Part shown: piece by piece, positions 35,382 through 46,400 of the stretch | How positions within the stretch are numbered: position 1 is the stretch's first letter | Layout: the number at the start of each line of letters is the position of its first letter | Assembly (NCBI RefSeq): GCF_026427595.1 | Contig: NZ_CP101527.1 | Coordinates: 2,979,001 to 3,043,000 of the forward strand | Direction: 5' to 3' | Source of the DNA: Alkalimarinus sediminis | GTDB taxonomy: Bacteria; Pseudomonadota; Gammaproteobacteria; Pseudomonadales; Oleiphilaceae | DNA: 64,000 bases | Notes under the pieces: generated by a model | Told to the model about the DNA's origin: nothing | Seen by the model: only the letters and a program-made list of their open reading frames with translations | The model's database searches: none | Translations under genes and position numbers: made by a program

Positions 35382-37358
35382 ATGGAAGGTGTTTTTTTAA
35401 AAGTGCTAATACTGCTGGCCGCAGCAGTCGTAGCTTCAACTATTTTTAGACGGTTTCGTATCCCCCCTATCTTGGCATATCTCTGTGTAGGTTTATTCGT
35501 TGGCCCTAGTGCGTTTGGTATCGTCAAAGACTTGGAAGCTATTCGGTTTCTAGCTGAATTTGGGGTCGTATTCTTACTGTTTTCATTAGGCTTAGAGTTT
35601 TCACTCGCTAAGATGATGGCACTGAGGCATACCGTTTTTGGTTTAGGCGGGCTACAGGTTCTAATCAGCTGCATTGTAATATTTGCCATCGCGATGGCGG
35701 TAGGTGTGACCGTTGAGGAAGCCATTGTTATTGCCGGCGCGCTATCACTCTCTTCAACTGCGGTGGTGAGCAAAGAACTTTCATCCCGCAACGAACTCCA
35801 TAAACCTCACGGCCAACTATCCATTGGTATATTGCTGTTTCAAGATATTGCAGCGGTTTTATTCTTAATTATGGTACCGGCCTTTGCGGGCAGTGACCAC
35901 GAAGCGATTTTTGAATCAATCGGCCTGACACTGGTAAAAGGTGTAGGTCTATTTGCATTGTTACTGGCCTGCGGTCGCTGGATTCTGCCACCGCTATTTA
36001 ATGAAGTGGCTAAAACACACTCTGAAGAAGTGTTTGTCATGGCCGTTTTATTGGTCTCTTTAATGGCAGCAGCACTAACCCATCATTTTGGTTTATCTAT
36101 GGCTCTCGGTGCTTTCATCGCCGGTATGATGCTAAGCGAAACAAACTATCGTCACCAGATAGAAGCCGATATCAGGCCATTCAGAGACCTGCTATTAGGC
36201 TTGTTTTTTATATCCGTCGGTATGGCGTTAGAGATAAATGCACTCATTACAAACTGGCACTGGATTATTCTCTGCAGTATCGCCCTAATTATTGGCAAGG
36301 CGCTTCTTATATTCGCCCTGACAGTCGTTAATAAGCACAGCAAGCGAGACGCCATCACAACGGGTCTATATCTCGCGCAAGGGGGTGAGTTCGGATTCGC
36401 TCTATTTGCGTTAGCGTTTAAGAGCGGCACCGTAAGCGAGTCGGTTAGTGGCATACTAATACCCACGATAGTGGTCTCTATCGCATTAACACCCTGGCTA
36501 ATTAGCATTGCCCCTTATGTTTCAAAGAAATTGTTTGGGGAGGCCAAATTCGTTCCTAAAAACGACTACAAGTCCCAGCTTAATAAAGCCAGTGAGTCCT
36601 TAAGCGATCACGCAATACTCTGTGGATTTGGGCGCGTTGGTCAGTCTGTTTCAAGGTTTTTAAACAAAGAGAGTCTGCCCTATATCGCGGTGGACATTGA
36701 CCCCTATAGAGTCAACGAAGCCGGTATAGCAGGCGAAAATATTCACTATGGCGATGCTTCAAGGCTCGATATATTAAAAGCATTAGGGTTGGAGCGAGCT
36801 AAACTTTTGGTTATCAGTTATAAAGAAATTGATGTAGCCAAAAAGATACTTCATACCATTCGTGAAAAAGGCTACACCATTCCGATTCTAGTTAGGACCA
36901 GTGATGACTCCTCTTTAGAAGATCTGTTAACCTCTGGTGCTACCGAGATCGTACCAGAAACAATGGAAGCAAGTCTGATGCTCGTCTCTCACGTACTGAC
37001 CATGATGGGCACACCCGCAGAGCATGTATTCGATCATATCGAAAGCGCACGAAAACAGCGTTACCAGATTTTACATGGCTACTACCATGGTATCAGTTCC
37101 AAGATAGTCGATGATAAAGGTAAAGCTCTTGAACAACTGCATGCAGTATTGTTGACCGAAGACTGCTACGCCACGGGCAAAACGCTAGGTGAGCTCGGTT
37201 TAGAAAAAGCAGGAGACCCGGTAGAGGTGATTAAGCACTCTGACGGTCAAGAGTCGTCGCCCTCTCCAAATTTAGTATTACAAGCAGGCGATACTGTTAT
37301 TCTTCACGGTAGTTCAGAGCAGATAGAACGAGCTGAGAACTTAATATTGGCAGGATAA
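35382..37358 (+). CDS. Kef-type monovalent cation:proton antiporter (CPA2) with RCK domains
   Basis: The protein is 658 aa. Residues 1 to about 390 carry about 12 membrane segments with the antiporter motifs LAYLCVGLFVGPSAFG, GALSLSSTAVVSKEL and FQDIAAVLF. A cytoplasmic Rossmann RCK-N domain begins near 405 (ILCGFGRVGQSVSRFL), with D-x-D-like IAVDIDPYRV downstream for NAD(H) binding. A TrkA-C domain fills about 575-655. It is similar to KefB/KefC and YbaL but has no KefF/KefG partner, so it is probably a K+/H+ antiporter controlled by nucleotides. It ends at a hairpin. Confidence 0.88.
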   Translation: MEGVFLKVLILLAAAVVASTIFRRFRIPPILAYLCVGLFVGPSAFGIVKDLEAIRFLAEFGVVFLLFSLGLEFSLAKMMALRHTVFGLGGLQVLISCIVIFAIAMAVGVTVEEAIVIAGALSLSSTAVVSKELSSRNELHKPHGQLSIGILLFQDIAAVLFLIMVPAFAGSDHEAIFESIGLTLVKGVGLFALLLACGRWILPPLFNEVAKTHSEEVFVMAVLLVSLMAAALTHHFGLSMALGAFIAGMMLSETNYRHQIEADIRPFRDLLLGLFFISVGMALEINALITNWHWIILCSIALIIGKALLIFALTVVNKHSKRDAITTGLYLAQGGEFGFALFALAFKSGTVSESVSGILIPTIVVSIALTPWLISIAPYVSKKLFGEAKFVPKNDYKSQLNKASESLSDHAILCGFGRVGQSVSRFLNKESLPYIAVDIDPYRVNEAGIAGENIHYGDASRLDILKALGLERAKLLVISYKEIDVAKKILHTIREKGYTIPILVRTSDDSSLEDLLTSGATEIVPETMEASLMLVSHVLTMMGTPAEHVFDHIESARKQRYQILHGYYHGISSKIVDDKGKALEQLHAVLLTEDCYATGKTLGELGLEKAGDPVEVIKHSDGQESSPSPNLVLQAGDTVILHGSSEQIERAENLILAG

Positions 37359-37459
37359 ATCAACGCTAACAGTAATATTATCGTTCAGTGATTCAAAAAT
37401 AGGGATATTTACCAAGTTTCTAACTGAGATATTAGCTCTATACTAAATAAACATCGCCA

Positions 37460-37486
37460 GAACTTACCCATCTGATGGGTAAGTTC
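37460..37486. terminator. Hairpin after the Kef-type gene
   Basis: GAACTTACCCATC and GATGGGTAAGTTC are exact complements around a single T, about 100 bp after the antiporter stop. CAGGCTCTTGTTTTC follows, so termination is possible. It may instead be a binding site upstream of the cyclase gene. Confidence 0.55.
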
Positions 37487-37534
37487 CAGGCTCTTGTTTT
37501 CAGTTGCACGATTAATATGTAGCCTAGTAATACC

Positions 37535-39337
37535 ATGACGAAGAAACATAGTCTCCCCGCCATATACCTTCGCCTATCTCTAGGTTTGAGCACGCTCATC
37601 GTATTGTTAGTGGGGGCTGCTCTGATCACCCTCAATACTCAGCAGCATAACGAAATGGTTGAGCAGGTATCACAAGGCATATCCGCGCAATTAAAGTCTG
37701 CCATGACTCAACAGGTCGACAGCTCTGTAGAATTAGCTGATAGCGTTTATCATGGCGCAACTAAGGCACTTAAAGCACAGCTAGCATTGAAGGTCAGGCA
37801 AGCCCACCAACAAGCCAGCAAAATACTTAAACACAACCCAGATCTGCCACTTAGCCGCCAAAAAGAGCTGATAATTGATACGCTACGGGCCATTCGGTTT
37901 AACGATGGGCAGGGTTCTATCTTTATAGTCGATAACGAAGGCAAGTTACAACTCCCTCCGGCCCACCCAACGATTAGCAAAACCAAGAGTGATGCCTCAG
38001 CCGCAGACTCATCCACAGCGACTTCCGCTGAACGCCAGCAATTTATTACCAACACCCTCAACCAAGTAAAGACCCAAGACGAACTATATATCGAAGGCTT
38101 AACACCTGCGTTATACAGTAGCGACCCGTTTCAGACTGAACCAACCATTTCATTTTACAAGATGCTAGAACCCCTAGGTTGGGTCATCGGCACCAAAGCG
38201 TCAACAGATGCCTTTGAATCAACCGCTAAAGCACAGCTTATCGAAATACTCACCAAGCTACAGGCGAATAAGCCGATCAAGCTTTTTATTGCCGATGAGA
38301 ATCTAATGCTTCTTGCCCTCCCTGAGTCCGTTAATTCCATCAACGAGACAGACTTAGATAAGATGCTGCCAGAAAATAAACAGCTGGTTAAAAATCTGAT
38401 ACAGCTCGCCAAGAACAATGAGAACAGAGTGGTTGAAGCTCGTTGGCTCGATCAGAGTACTAACAGTTACACCCCGATATTACTTTACATTAGTCTAGAG
38501 CCTAATTGGCAATGGCTCATTGGCTCTTATGTGACTTTGGCTGAGATCGAACAAGAGATAGGTCTTAATAAGTCACGCTTAACAGAACAAGTTGAAGAGA
38601 AGCTGTTAGAGATCGCAGCCATCTTAATCATTGCTTACCTTATTGCTGTTATGATCGGGCTCATGTTTTACCGAAAAATTAGATGGCACTTCAGTCTATT
38701 TATCGAACGTCTGCAAAGTGCGGCCAACGATAACCACCCGGTATCAAGCGATCTGATCTCTATACAAGAGTTTGACACACTCGCTCAGACCATGAACGAG
38801 CAGCTGAATAAGCGTGCAAAACTGCAACAGGATCTTGAACAGCTTGCACAAAAAGACCCTCTCACAGACCTGTTCAACCGCCGTAGAATGGATGAGCTAA
38901 TCAGCTTAGAAGTAGCGCGCACAAAAAGAAACAAGCGACCATTCTGTTTGGTATTAGGCGACATAGACCACTTCAAAAGCGTTAATGACAACTATGGTCA
39001 TGAAGTGGGTGATCAGGTTATCTCTGCAGTAGCTAATATCTTAAAAACCTCTCTTCGAGAGCAAGACTCGATTGCCCGCTGGGGAGGCGAGGAGTTTCTG
39101 ATTATGTTGCCGGATACCGCAATGGAGCAAGCTGAGAGCGTCGCCAATAAAATCAGATTGCTCTGCGAAAACCACACTCTCAGCTATGAAGACAAGCAGG
39201 TTCGCTTTACGTTAACGTTTGGTATTGAGGAGTTCGATGGCTCCACGGACATTAAGAGCGCTATTGCCGCTGCCGATGATGCGCTTTATGAAGGGAAGAA
39301 TAACGGTAGAAATATCGTGGTGTGCAATAGCCGTTAG
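37535..39337 (+). CDS. Membrane-bound diguanylate cyclase with a Cache sensor
   Basis: The protein is 600 aa. One membrane segment lies near 10-35, then a roughly 320-residue periplasmic region with Cache-type features (PLGWVIGTKASTDAFE and YISLEPNWQWLIGSYV), a second membrane segment at 360-382, and a HAMP-like or coiled linker. A GGDEF domain starts near 430 with active site GGEEF at 517-521. The inhibitory I-site RxxD is intact (REQD, five residues before GGEEF), so product inhibition is expected. It makes c-di-GMP in response to an unknown extracellular ligand. It faces crp across a shared terminator. Confidence 0.9.
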   Translation: MTKKHSLPAIYLRLSLGLSTLIVLLVGAALITLNTQQHNEMVEQVSQGISAQLKSAMTQQVDSSVELADSVYHGATKALKAQLALKVRQAHQQASKILKHNPDLPLSRQKELIIDTLRAIRFNDGQGSIFIVDNEGKLQLPPAHPTISKTKSDASAADSSTATSAERQQFITNTLNQVKTQDELYIEGLTPALYSSDPFQTEPTISFYKMLEPLGWVIGTKASTDAFESTAKAQLIEILTKLQANKPIKLFIADENLMLLALPESVNSINETDLDKMLPENKQLVKNLIQLAKNNENRVVEARWLDQSTNSYTPILLYISLEPNWQWLIGSYVTLAEIEQEIGLNKSRLTEQVEEKLLEIAAILIIAYLIAVMIGLMFYRKIRWHFSLFIERLQSAANDNHPVSSDLISIQEFDTLAQTMNEQLNKRAKLQQDLEQLAQKDPLTDLFNRRRMDELISLEVARTKRNKRPFCLVLGDIDHFKSVNDNYGHEVGDQVISAVANILKTSLREQDSIARWGGEEFLIMLPDTAMEQAESVANKIRLLCENHTLSYEDKQVRFTLTFGIEEFDGSTDIKSAIAAADDALYEGKNNGRNIVVCNSR

Positions 39338-39448
39338 CAAGTACTCACCCCACTTATCATTAGCTTTGAGGCAGCGAAGCGTAACCAAAGTTGCTAAAGC
39401 CAATATGCTTTAGTTTCGAGGTGATATCAAAGAAAAATCCGCGCCATA

Positions 39449-39476
39449 AAAAAACGGAGCATCTGCTCCGTTTTTT
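39449..39476. terminator. Bidirectional terminator between the cyclase gene and crp
   Basis: ACGGAGC-ATCT-GCTCCGT is flanked by an A-run on the left and T6 on the right, so it works for both convergent genes. Confidence 0.92.
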
Positions 39477-39492
39477 CTATTCAAGCCACCAT

Positions 39493-40134
39493 TTAACGGG
39501 TGCCGAACACCACCATGGTTTTACCTTTAACTTGAACCAAGCCTTGATCTTCGAGGGTTTTTAATACCCTGCCAACCATCTCTCGGGAACAGCCAACAAT
39601 GCGACCTATCTCCTGGCGGGTGATTTTAATCTGCATACCATCAGGGTGAGTCATCGCATCAGGCTCTTTGCATAAGTCGAGTAGAGTCCTAGCAACACGC
39701 CCAGTAACATCCAAAAATGCGAGGTCTCCTACCTTTCGAGTAGTCTGACGCAAGCGGGATGCCATCTGCTCACCAATAAAATAAAGGATGCGAGGGTCTT
39801 CGTTCGATATCTCACGGAACTTGGTATAGCTGATTTCAGCTACTTCACACTCTGTTTTTGCTTTTACCCAGGCGCTACGGGAGTCCATATTGTCGAACAG
39901 CCCCATCTCACCGAAAAAGTCGCCCGTATTCAAGTACGCCATAATCATTTCGCGACCGTCATCATCTTCGATGATAACCGTCACAGACCCCTTGATTATG
40001 TAAAACAAGGAATCACTTTTATCCCCTGCATAAATAATAGTACTTTTTGCTGGGTAACGACGCCGGTGGCACTGTGACAGAAAAAAGTCCAGGTGTTTTG
40101 TTTTACTTTCTACCGGTTTAATAATCGTTGCCAT
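39493..40134 (-). CDS. crp: cAMP receptor protein Crp (Vfr)
   Basis: The protein is 213 aa. The cAMP-binding pocket has [18 protein letters not shown], matching the Arg-Ser pair that contacts cAMP in E. coli CRP. The C-terminal helix-turn-helix is [29 protein letters not shown], with the Arg-Glu-x-x-x-Arg recognition helix retained. In Pseudomonas the orthologue is Vfr, encoded next to an osmC-like gene and speD as here. It is a global regulator of catabolism and virulence-type traits. A 9-bp inverted repeat lies in its leader. Confidence 0.97.
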   Translation of the reverse strand: MATIIKPVESKTKHLDFFLSQCHRRRYPAKSTIIYAGDKSDSLFYIIKGSVTVIIEDDDGREMIMAYLNTGDFFGEMGLFDNMDSRSAWVKAKTECEVAEISYTKFREISNEDPRILYFIGEQMASRLRQTTRKVGDLAFLDVTGRVARTLLDLCKEPDAMTHPDGMQIKITRQEIGRIVGCSREMVGRVLKTLEDQGLVQVKGKTMVVFGTR

Positions 40135-40162
40135 CTTTTCTTGTCCCTTTATTTATTACTTA

Positions 40163-40195
40163 ATCACTTTTAATGTCTCGCCAATAAAAAGTGAT
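40163..40195. repeat. Inverted repeat in the crp leader
   Basis: ATCACTTTT (40163-40171) and AAAAGTGAT (40187-40195) are exact inverted repeats 29-61 bp upstream of the crp start. The GTGAT / ATCAC halves resemble half-sites of a CRP operator, but the spacing (15 bp) is larger than the normal 6, so autoregulation is only a suggestion. Confidence 0.5.
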
Positions 40196-40565
40196 ACAAC
40201 TATTTTCTTTTGATTATCGTTAATTGCCCTTATCCATGGGCCGTATATTCAAACTTGAGGTTATTACACTCAACATTTCAATTAATAAGTGGTCACTCAA
40301 GCTTTATCATTATTTGCGCTAACGTTTATATCAGGATACAAGCCAGTCAGCAACTTATTGATCTAGTAAGCACACTCCTACATCAATGCAGTATAGTCCA
40401 AGATATAAAAAGCAGCTTTATATTAAAAAGTGCTTTTATGTTACCCTTCGTTGCAAAATATAAGCTGGGGCGATTATTTTCGGCACGAACATTTATTATC
40501 TGCAGCAAAACGATATAATTTTTGCGCCTTAAGTAATCACTTGGCCGGTCAGAATAGAGGGTAAT
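40196..40565. other. Intergenic region between divergent crp and the osmC-like gene
   Basis: No gene is supported. TATAAT at 40514-40519 is the probable -10 of the osmC-like gene, with only a poor -35. The region is A/T-rich and long for its neighbours. Confidence 0.5.
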
Positions 40566-40982
40566 ATGAACGTAAAAATAAGCTGGGGCGGCAACGCCAA
40601 ATTTGTAGGTGAGTCAGGAACAGGACATAAAGTTACTATGGATGGACCACCAGACCACGGTGGGCAAAACCTCGGCCCACGCCCCATGGAGATGCTACTA
40701 CTAGGTTTAGGCGGTTGCACCTCGTTCGACGTAATGAGTATTCTCAAAAAATCACGCCAGGATGTCACTGACTGCGTAGCAGAAATAACAGCTGAACGAG
40801 CGGATGAAGTACCTAGCGTATTTACCAAGATTCATGTTCACTTTATTGTCAAAGGGAACAACCTAAAAGAGAACCTTGTGAAACGAGCTGTTTCACTATC
40901 GGCAGAGAAATACTGTTCTGCGTCTATTATGCTAGAAAAAGCAGGCGTAGAGATCACTCACGATTATATTATCGAGGCCTAA
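40566..40982 (+). CDS. yhfA: OsmC-family protein, YhfA-like
   Basis: The protein is 138 aa. GLGGCTSFDVMSILKK carries the first redox Cys of the OsmC fold, and SLSAEKYCSASIMLEKA carries the second. In E. coli the homologue yhfA also lies divergent from crp, which supports the name. OsmC/Ohr proteins reduce organic hydroperoxides, but the activity of YhfA itself is unproven. AGAGGGTAAT precedes the ATG. A VOC gene follows after 6 bp, so they are probably cotranscribed. Confidence 0.9.
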   Translation: MNVKISWGGNAKFVGESGTGHKVTMDGPPDHGGQNLGPRPMEMLLLGLGGCTSFDVMSILKKSRQDVTDCVAEITAERADEVPSVFTKIHVHFIVKGNNLKENLVKRAVSLSAEKYCSASIMLEKAGVEITHDYIIEA

Positions 40983-40988
40983 GCTGAT

Positions 40989-41411
40989 ATGACCACTCAA
41001 CAACCTAATACAACTCCTAACCGACCAAAGCCAACGGCGGGCATGCGCCATGTCGCACTCTTTGTCACCGAGTTTGATAAAACCGAGCGATTTTATGTCG
41101 ATCTACTGGGAATGGAAGTTGAGTGGCGACCCGATAACGACAACGTATACCTCTGCTCAGGCAATGATAACCTAGCCCTTCACCGAGCCCATAAAGGCCA
41201 ACCTACAGGGCCTCAACGACTCGATCATATTGGTTTTATTATTGATGACATCGACCAGGTAGACGCTTGGTACGACTTTCTTAATCATCATCAGGTCAAA
41301 ATATTGAACAAACCTAAAACCCATCGAGATGGCGCTAGAAGCTTTTATTGCTTTGACCCCGATGGCACATCTGTTCAGTTGATCTATCATCCTCCTATAT
41401 CAGGCTCTTAA
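40989..41411 (+). CDS. VOC-family (glyoxalase/dioxygenase-like) protein
   Basis: The protein is 140 aa with one vicinal-oxygen-chelate domain. Putative metal-ligand positions are visible at RHVALFVTEFDKTERFYVDLLGMEVEWR, LDHIGFIIDDID and the C-terminal SFYCFDPDGTSVQLIY. Similar proteins are lyases, dioxygenases or antibiotic-binding proteins, and the substrate cannot be predicted. It lies 6 bp after the osmC-like gene. Confidence 0.83.
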   Translation: MTTQQPNTTPNRPKPTAGMRHVALFVTEFDKTERFYVDLLGMEVEWRPDNDNVYLCSGNDNLALHRAHKGQPTGPQRLDHIGFIIDDIDQVDAWYDFLNHHQVKILNKPKTHRDGARSFYCFDPDGTSVQLIYHPPISGS

Positions 41412-41616
41412 GCATCACTATTAACAAGACAAGCAGCTACAACCGTGACAGTACTGCTTGCTCTTTAGATAGTTAAAATTTGCTACTCAAAATACAAAAT
41501 AATGTGCATAATACGCGTCCTTCCGACATACCGGTAGAACATCTATACTCTATCTATCCGATGGTTTCTTAATCGGACATTTGGGCTTATTTCACAATCC
41601 TGGGTGAGGGTCTGTA

Positions 41617-42414
41617 ATGGACAAAAAACTCAAACTTCATGGCTTTAATAACTTAACCAAGTCGCTAAGTTTTAATATTTATGACATTTGCTATACCAAT
41701 TCAGAGCAGCAACGTCGAGATTACATCGAATACATCGATGAGATGTATAACGCTGAGCGTTTAACGCAGATACTGACAGATGTCGTAAAGATTATTGGGG
41801 CCAATATCTTAAATATTGCACGCCAAGACTACGACCCGCATGGAGCGAGCGTTACGCTTTTGATCGCAGAACACGAAATGCCGCCAGAGCCATCTGAAAC
41901 CACAGAGTCTCCAGGCCCACTACCTGAAACTGTGGTTGCTCACCTAGATAAGAGCCATGTAACCGTTCACACCTACCCTGAGAGCCACCCAGACAATGGC
42001 ATTAGCACTTTCAGAGTCGATATTGATGTATCCACTTGCGGCCTCATATCGCCACTGAAAGCGTTGAACTACCTGATACACAGTTTCGATTCAGACATCG
42101 TAACCGTAGATTACCGAGTTCGCGGTTTTACTCGTGATGTTGATGGCACCAAACACTATATCGATCACAATATCAGCTCTATCCAAAACTATCTCAGTGA
42201 AGATACACAGAACTCATATGAGATGATTGATGTGAACGTCTATCAAGAAAACACCTTTCATACCAAAATGCTGCTAAAGCAGTTTGATATGAACAACTAT
42301 CTTTTTGGTGATGGAACAGACGCCTTTACGCTAGATGAACAAAAAGATATTGAGAAACGCCTAAAGAAAGAGATGCAAGAGATATTCTACTCTCGCAATA
42401 TGCCGGACCTGTAG
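41617..42414 (+). CDS. speD: S-adenosylmethionine decarboxylase proenzyme (class 1)
   Basis: The protein is 265 aa (E. coli 264). SpeD supplies the aminopropyl donor for spermidine. The proenzyme self-cleaves before Ser113 in [17 protein letters not shown] to create a pyruvoyl cofactor. [22 protein letters not shown] and [16 protein letters not shown] are class-1 hallmarks. The start follows GGGTGAGGGT. No speE spermidine synthase is nearby. The association with crp and an osmC-like gene matches Pseudomonas. Confidence 0.97.
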   Translation: MDKKLKLHGFNNLTKSLSFNIYDICYTNSEQQRRDYIEYIDEMYNAERLTQILTDVVKIIGANILNIARQDYDPHGASVTLLIAEHEMPPEPSETTESPGPLPETVVAHLDKSHVTVHTYPESHPDNGISTFRVDIDVSTCGLISPLKALNYLIHSFDSDIVTVDYRVRGFTRDVDGTKHYIDHNISSIQNYLSEDTQNSYEMIDVNVYQENTFHTKMLLKQFDMNNYLFGDGTDAFTLDEQKDIEKRLKKEMQEIFYSRNMPDL

Positions 42415-42422
42415 TTCAGCGC

Positions 42423-42456
42423 ATTTTATAGGGTGCGCTTGCGCACCCTATAAAAT
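42423..42456. terminator. Perfect palindrome with GGTGCGC core after speD
   Basis: ATTTTATAGGGTGCGC-TT-GCGCACCCTATAAAAT is an exact 16-bp inverted repeat with A/T flanks. It probably ends both convergent genes (speD and prkB). It shares its core with the repeat pair at 17606-17684. Confidence 0.85.
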
Positions 42457-42502
42457 GACGTAAAGCTTGTAGATATCCAAGTGACTCTGTTTCTCGCCTA
42501 AC

Positions 42503-43375
42503 CTAACCATATACCCTGTGCGCCATCAACTCTTTCACTCGAGGCCTAATAATTAAATCCATTGCCAAAGGCATCTTATTTCCGGGTATCACAAGTGTAT
42601 CTTGTCGTGAGATAAAAGACCCATTGATCATTTGCAGAAGATACGGAAAATCGACCTCACTATATTGGCGAAAATGAATGACAACCATGCTTTCATCATC
42701 AGTCGGGACATCGCTCACTACAAATGGATTAGACGTATCAACCATTGGCACCCGCTGAAAGTTAATATGGGTGTTAGAGAACTGAGGCACGATACAGCGC
42801 ACATAGTCATCCATACGGTTAACAATTGTATTGACCACCGCCTCTTTTGAGTACCCCCTAAACTGGGTATCTCGATGTATTTTCTGAATCCACTCCAAGT
42901 TAACAATTGGCACCACACCAATGAGTAAGTCTACATGAGAGGCAATATTCACTTGATCAGTCAAGATCCCCCCATGCAACCCTTCATAAAACAGCATATC
43001 GGTATTGGCGGGTAGATCCATCCAAGAGGTAAACGTGCCGGGCTTGCACCCCTGTCGAATAAGAGCATAGTCATCGTCATGCACATATTGACGATACTGC
43101 CCTGTACCTGTGGCGGCATAGTCTTGAAATAGTGCCTCTAACTTATCAACATGGTTGGCATCTAATGAAAAATGGTTCCATTCGCCATAGTGGCCTTTTG
43201 CAGCGCGGCGAGACATTTCGGTTCGGGTGTACTTATGAAAGCTATCACCCTGTATCATTCCTGCATTAATACCTTCATCAGAAAAAATACGATTAAATAT
43301 ATTGCTTGCTGTCGTCGTTCCGGCCCCTGAAGAACCGGTAACAGAGATGATTGGATATTTTGCTGACATTGACAC
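42503..43375 (-). CDS. prkB: Phosphoribulokinase-like protein PrkB
   Basis: The protein is 290 aa (E. coli PrkB 289). The P-loop variant is GSSGAGTTTASNIF. Other typical stretches are LFYEGLHGGI, HVDLLIGVVPIVNLEWIQKIHRDT and QFSNTHINFQRVP. It belongs to the proteobacterial PrkB branch whose in vivo function is uncertain, as these cells lack RuBisCO. In E. coli prkB is also close to yhfA and crp, so the neighbourhood is conserved. ATG 43375 or 43369 could start the protein. It converges with speD. Confidence 0.92.
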   Translation of the reverse strand: MSMSAKYPIISVTGSSGAGTTTASNIFNRIFSDEGINAGMIQGDSFHKYTRTEMSRRAAKGHYGEWNHFSLDANHVDKLEALFQDYAATGTGQYRQYVHDDDYALIRQGCKPGTFTSWMDLPANTDMLFYEGLHGGILTDQVNIASHVDLLIGVVPIVNLEWIQKIHRDTQFRGYSKEAVVNTIVNRMDDYVRCIVPQFSNTHINFQRVPMVDTSNPFVVSDVPTDDESMVVIHFRQYSEVDFPYLLQMINGSFISRQDTLVIPGNKMPLAMDLIIRPRVKELMAHRVYG

Positions 43376-43443
43376 CCGCTTAACAAAAAAATTGTGCTTT
43401 GAAGCATTTTAATCGTTTAGCGGTGAGATTACCTGTCTCAACA

Positions 43444-46400
43444 TCAAAAATTACTAATTAGGCGTGGTTTCTCAATAACAAAGCCTTGTGCATAATCAAC
43501 ACCGAGGGAGGTTAGCAGGTCGAGGGTCTGCATATCTTCAACCTGAGTCGCCACTAACTCCTTACCCATAAAATGGACCATTTCAGTCATTGAGCGCACC
43601 ATTGCACGATCACCGTCATCGGTTGTGAGGTTCTTAATAAACGTACCATCAATTTTGATCATATCGACGGGGAGCTCTTTAAGAAAGTGGTATGACGACA
43701 TCCCGGCACCAAAATTCCCGAGACAGAAATGGCATCCAATCTCTTTCAGCTCATTCATAAACTCAGCGACACTATGAATATTGGAGATCGCGGCGGCCTC
43801 TGTAATCTCAAACCATAACTTTTCAATAGGCGCATCATGCTCGCTTAGGCGATGATAGATGAACTCTAATAGCTCCTCGTCATTGAGTGAGTGGCCCGAT
43901 AGATTGATCGAAATCCCGCCCATCGCATCTAAAGCGGCCTTATGCTGAGTCATCCAGTCCAACATGTGTCCAACCACCCAACGATCAACCGCCTGCATAC
44001 GATTATACTTCTCAGCGGTTCGCACAAATTCATATGCAGGAATCAGATGCCCTCGATCATCATAAACACTCAAGAGTATTTCGTAGTGAGTTTTCACCCG
44101 AGTATCAGACTGTAAGGGTATAATTTTCTGACAACGTAGCAGTGTTCGCTCGTCATTTAGATTACTAAAGCCCGCCACCTTCGCTTTGATCTGCGCTTGC
44201 TGAGATAAGTTTGACTCATCGGCAGCATAACTCTCTACTTTATTAGGCCCTCTATGCTTGGCCTTGCGACAAGCTTCTTCTGCCATTTTAAGTAGTTTAT
44301 CGGTGCTTGAGGCAACCTCTGTTGCAGAAGCAACTCCGACACATACTGCTAGCTCATAGCTTTTTTCTTCCCACTTAAACGGGTACTCACTTATTTGTCG
44401 CACATATTGTTGTGCAAGCCCTTCAGCACTGGCATGTCTAACCAAAACCGCAAACTCGTTACCACCTAAGCGAGCAACCACTCCATCTTTGGGGGCATAG
44501 TCGAGCAGAAGTTTTGCCACCTCTTTTAAAACTTGATCACCTGCCTCATAACCAGCGGCATCATTGATAATTCTGAACTGTCGCATATCAAGATAAAGCA
44601 GTGAGCACTCCACCTCACTCGGTTGAGCCAATAGGCTTTCGATATTTCGTTCGAACTCTTTGCGATTAACCAACCCGGTAAGCTCATCATGGGTGGTGGC
44701 AAATGATAGTTGGTTGTATACCTGCTTAACCATATTGTCGAGACTCTCGTCGACAATAGGGACTTCATAGTCTTTTTCCAGAACAGCAATTTCTTTCTGC
44801 AGATATCCCGCTACCGTCATCAAGTCTAGTTCAACGACTTTCATCCCTTGATGGTTTACAAATACAAATTTAGAGAACCCTTTGCCAATCCAAACCAGTC
44901 TCATATATTGAGGGTTTTCTGGGTCTTTTATGTACTTTAGCCAATCACCCAACTCTAGCTTCTGGGCACGCTGAACCCAACGCTGCATCCCTCTATGACG
45001 GCTTTCAGTAAGCAATGAGATATCAGCCTGCTCATTCAACGCCTGCTCGGCAGGCATTTCGATCATCTCTGCTTTTGCCTCTTTGGAACCAACTAGAAAA
45101 CGCTTTAGCTCATCACGAATATGGCCTGATGGCATATGATTGCTAGAGATTGATGACAGACCTTCCTGAATAATTTTGAGTAGATCTGTTAAGTTTATAT
45201 TGAGGGTGGGGTCTTCACCGTAAGCTAATAAACTATCGAGTACGCCCAGGTAATCTTGCCATGCCTGACTATGCTCTCCTTGACGAATGTAGGTTAACGA
45301 CAGTAAATCTTGCCAACCACCATTAATCAAAGACACCACAGCTTTGGGAACTTTTCGGCCTGCGATACGTTTTTCAATTTGTCGTGCGACAGCTTTCTTT
45401 GCTTGTACAACTTTCTGAGAGCCTTCAGCCGCAGCCGTTACCCGCTCAACATTACGACGATAGAGCAAGTTTTGGCGGTCAACCATTTCATCCAACTCGC
45501 CTAGCACTTCATCAAATACACCAGTATCTTGCTCAAACTCACTGCTGATTCGATTAATAATTCCATCTATCTTCTTCTGATTTGCAGGGTTGGGTCGCCC
45601 TCCTTTAATACCTAACTGTGCAACACGATTAATAACCGCCCTTACTGGGCTATCAATATCCTCAAAAAACTCTCTGTTTCGCATAAACACTTTAAGCACG
45701 GGCACTTCTAACTTAGCCAGTTGCGACTTTGTTATCTCTGTTAGCTTTTGACTAGTTTTCATGCTGACAAAGAAGCGATCAACTACATCTACTGCGCCTT
45801 CTTGCTCTTTAGATAGCGCCTTTTTACTGCCTGTTCGACTCTCGAGTTTCTCCTTTAAGCGCCTTATCAGCGGAGGAACCTCAGTACCACTCTCTTTCGG
45901 CTGTGGTGCTGTTTGCATCTCTTTGAGCCCTGACTGAACCTCATCATGACTCCATTTGGGCGTATTGGCACTGTTCGTCTCTGCGCCTTTCTTCAGGCCC
46001 TCTTCGTTAGCCTGACGACTTTTGTCCAGCATCGAGAAAAGGTTGTTGATCGTAGTATAGGCACTTTGTGCCGCTCGCTGGTGTGCCCTAAACTGAGACA
46101 GATCATCGCTATTCAAATGGCTATTGGGTTGAAACGGTGGTTCTAACGACTGCACATTTTGCGTTTCTGGCGAGGGCTTCAGGCTTGCGCTTTGGTGTTT
46201 TGCTTCATTGCCAGATTCTCTAGAGTGATGACCTGAGTCAACGGTGGGAGAGACATGTACACCTTGATCAAGCTTGGAAGACACTCTCTCAGCCAAGGTT
46301 GCATGTAGCGCGGCAATACTATTATCTATTGGTTTAACCTTATCATCTACCGGTCTAACGTTATCATCGACAGACTTGGCCGTCTCGTCAGTTTGTTTAG

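Noticed and set aside
35366-35791. 141-codon antisense frame over the Kef-type gene
   Set aside because: Thr/Ser/Asn-biased shadow of a membrane-protein gene; the forward frame has clear antiporter motifs.
40210-40518. 102-codon frame in the crp-osmC intergenic region
   Set aside because: Composition is that of translated A/T-rich DNA, there is no ribosome site, and it overlaps the likely -10 of the osmC-like gene.
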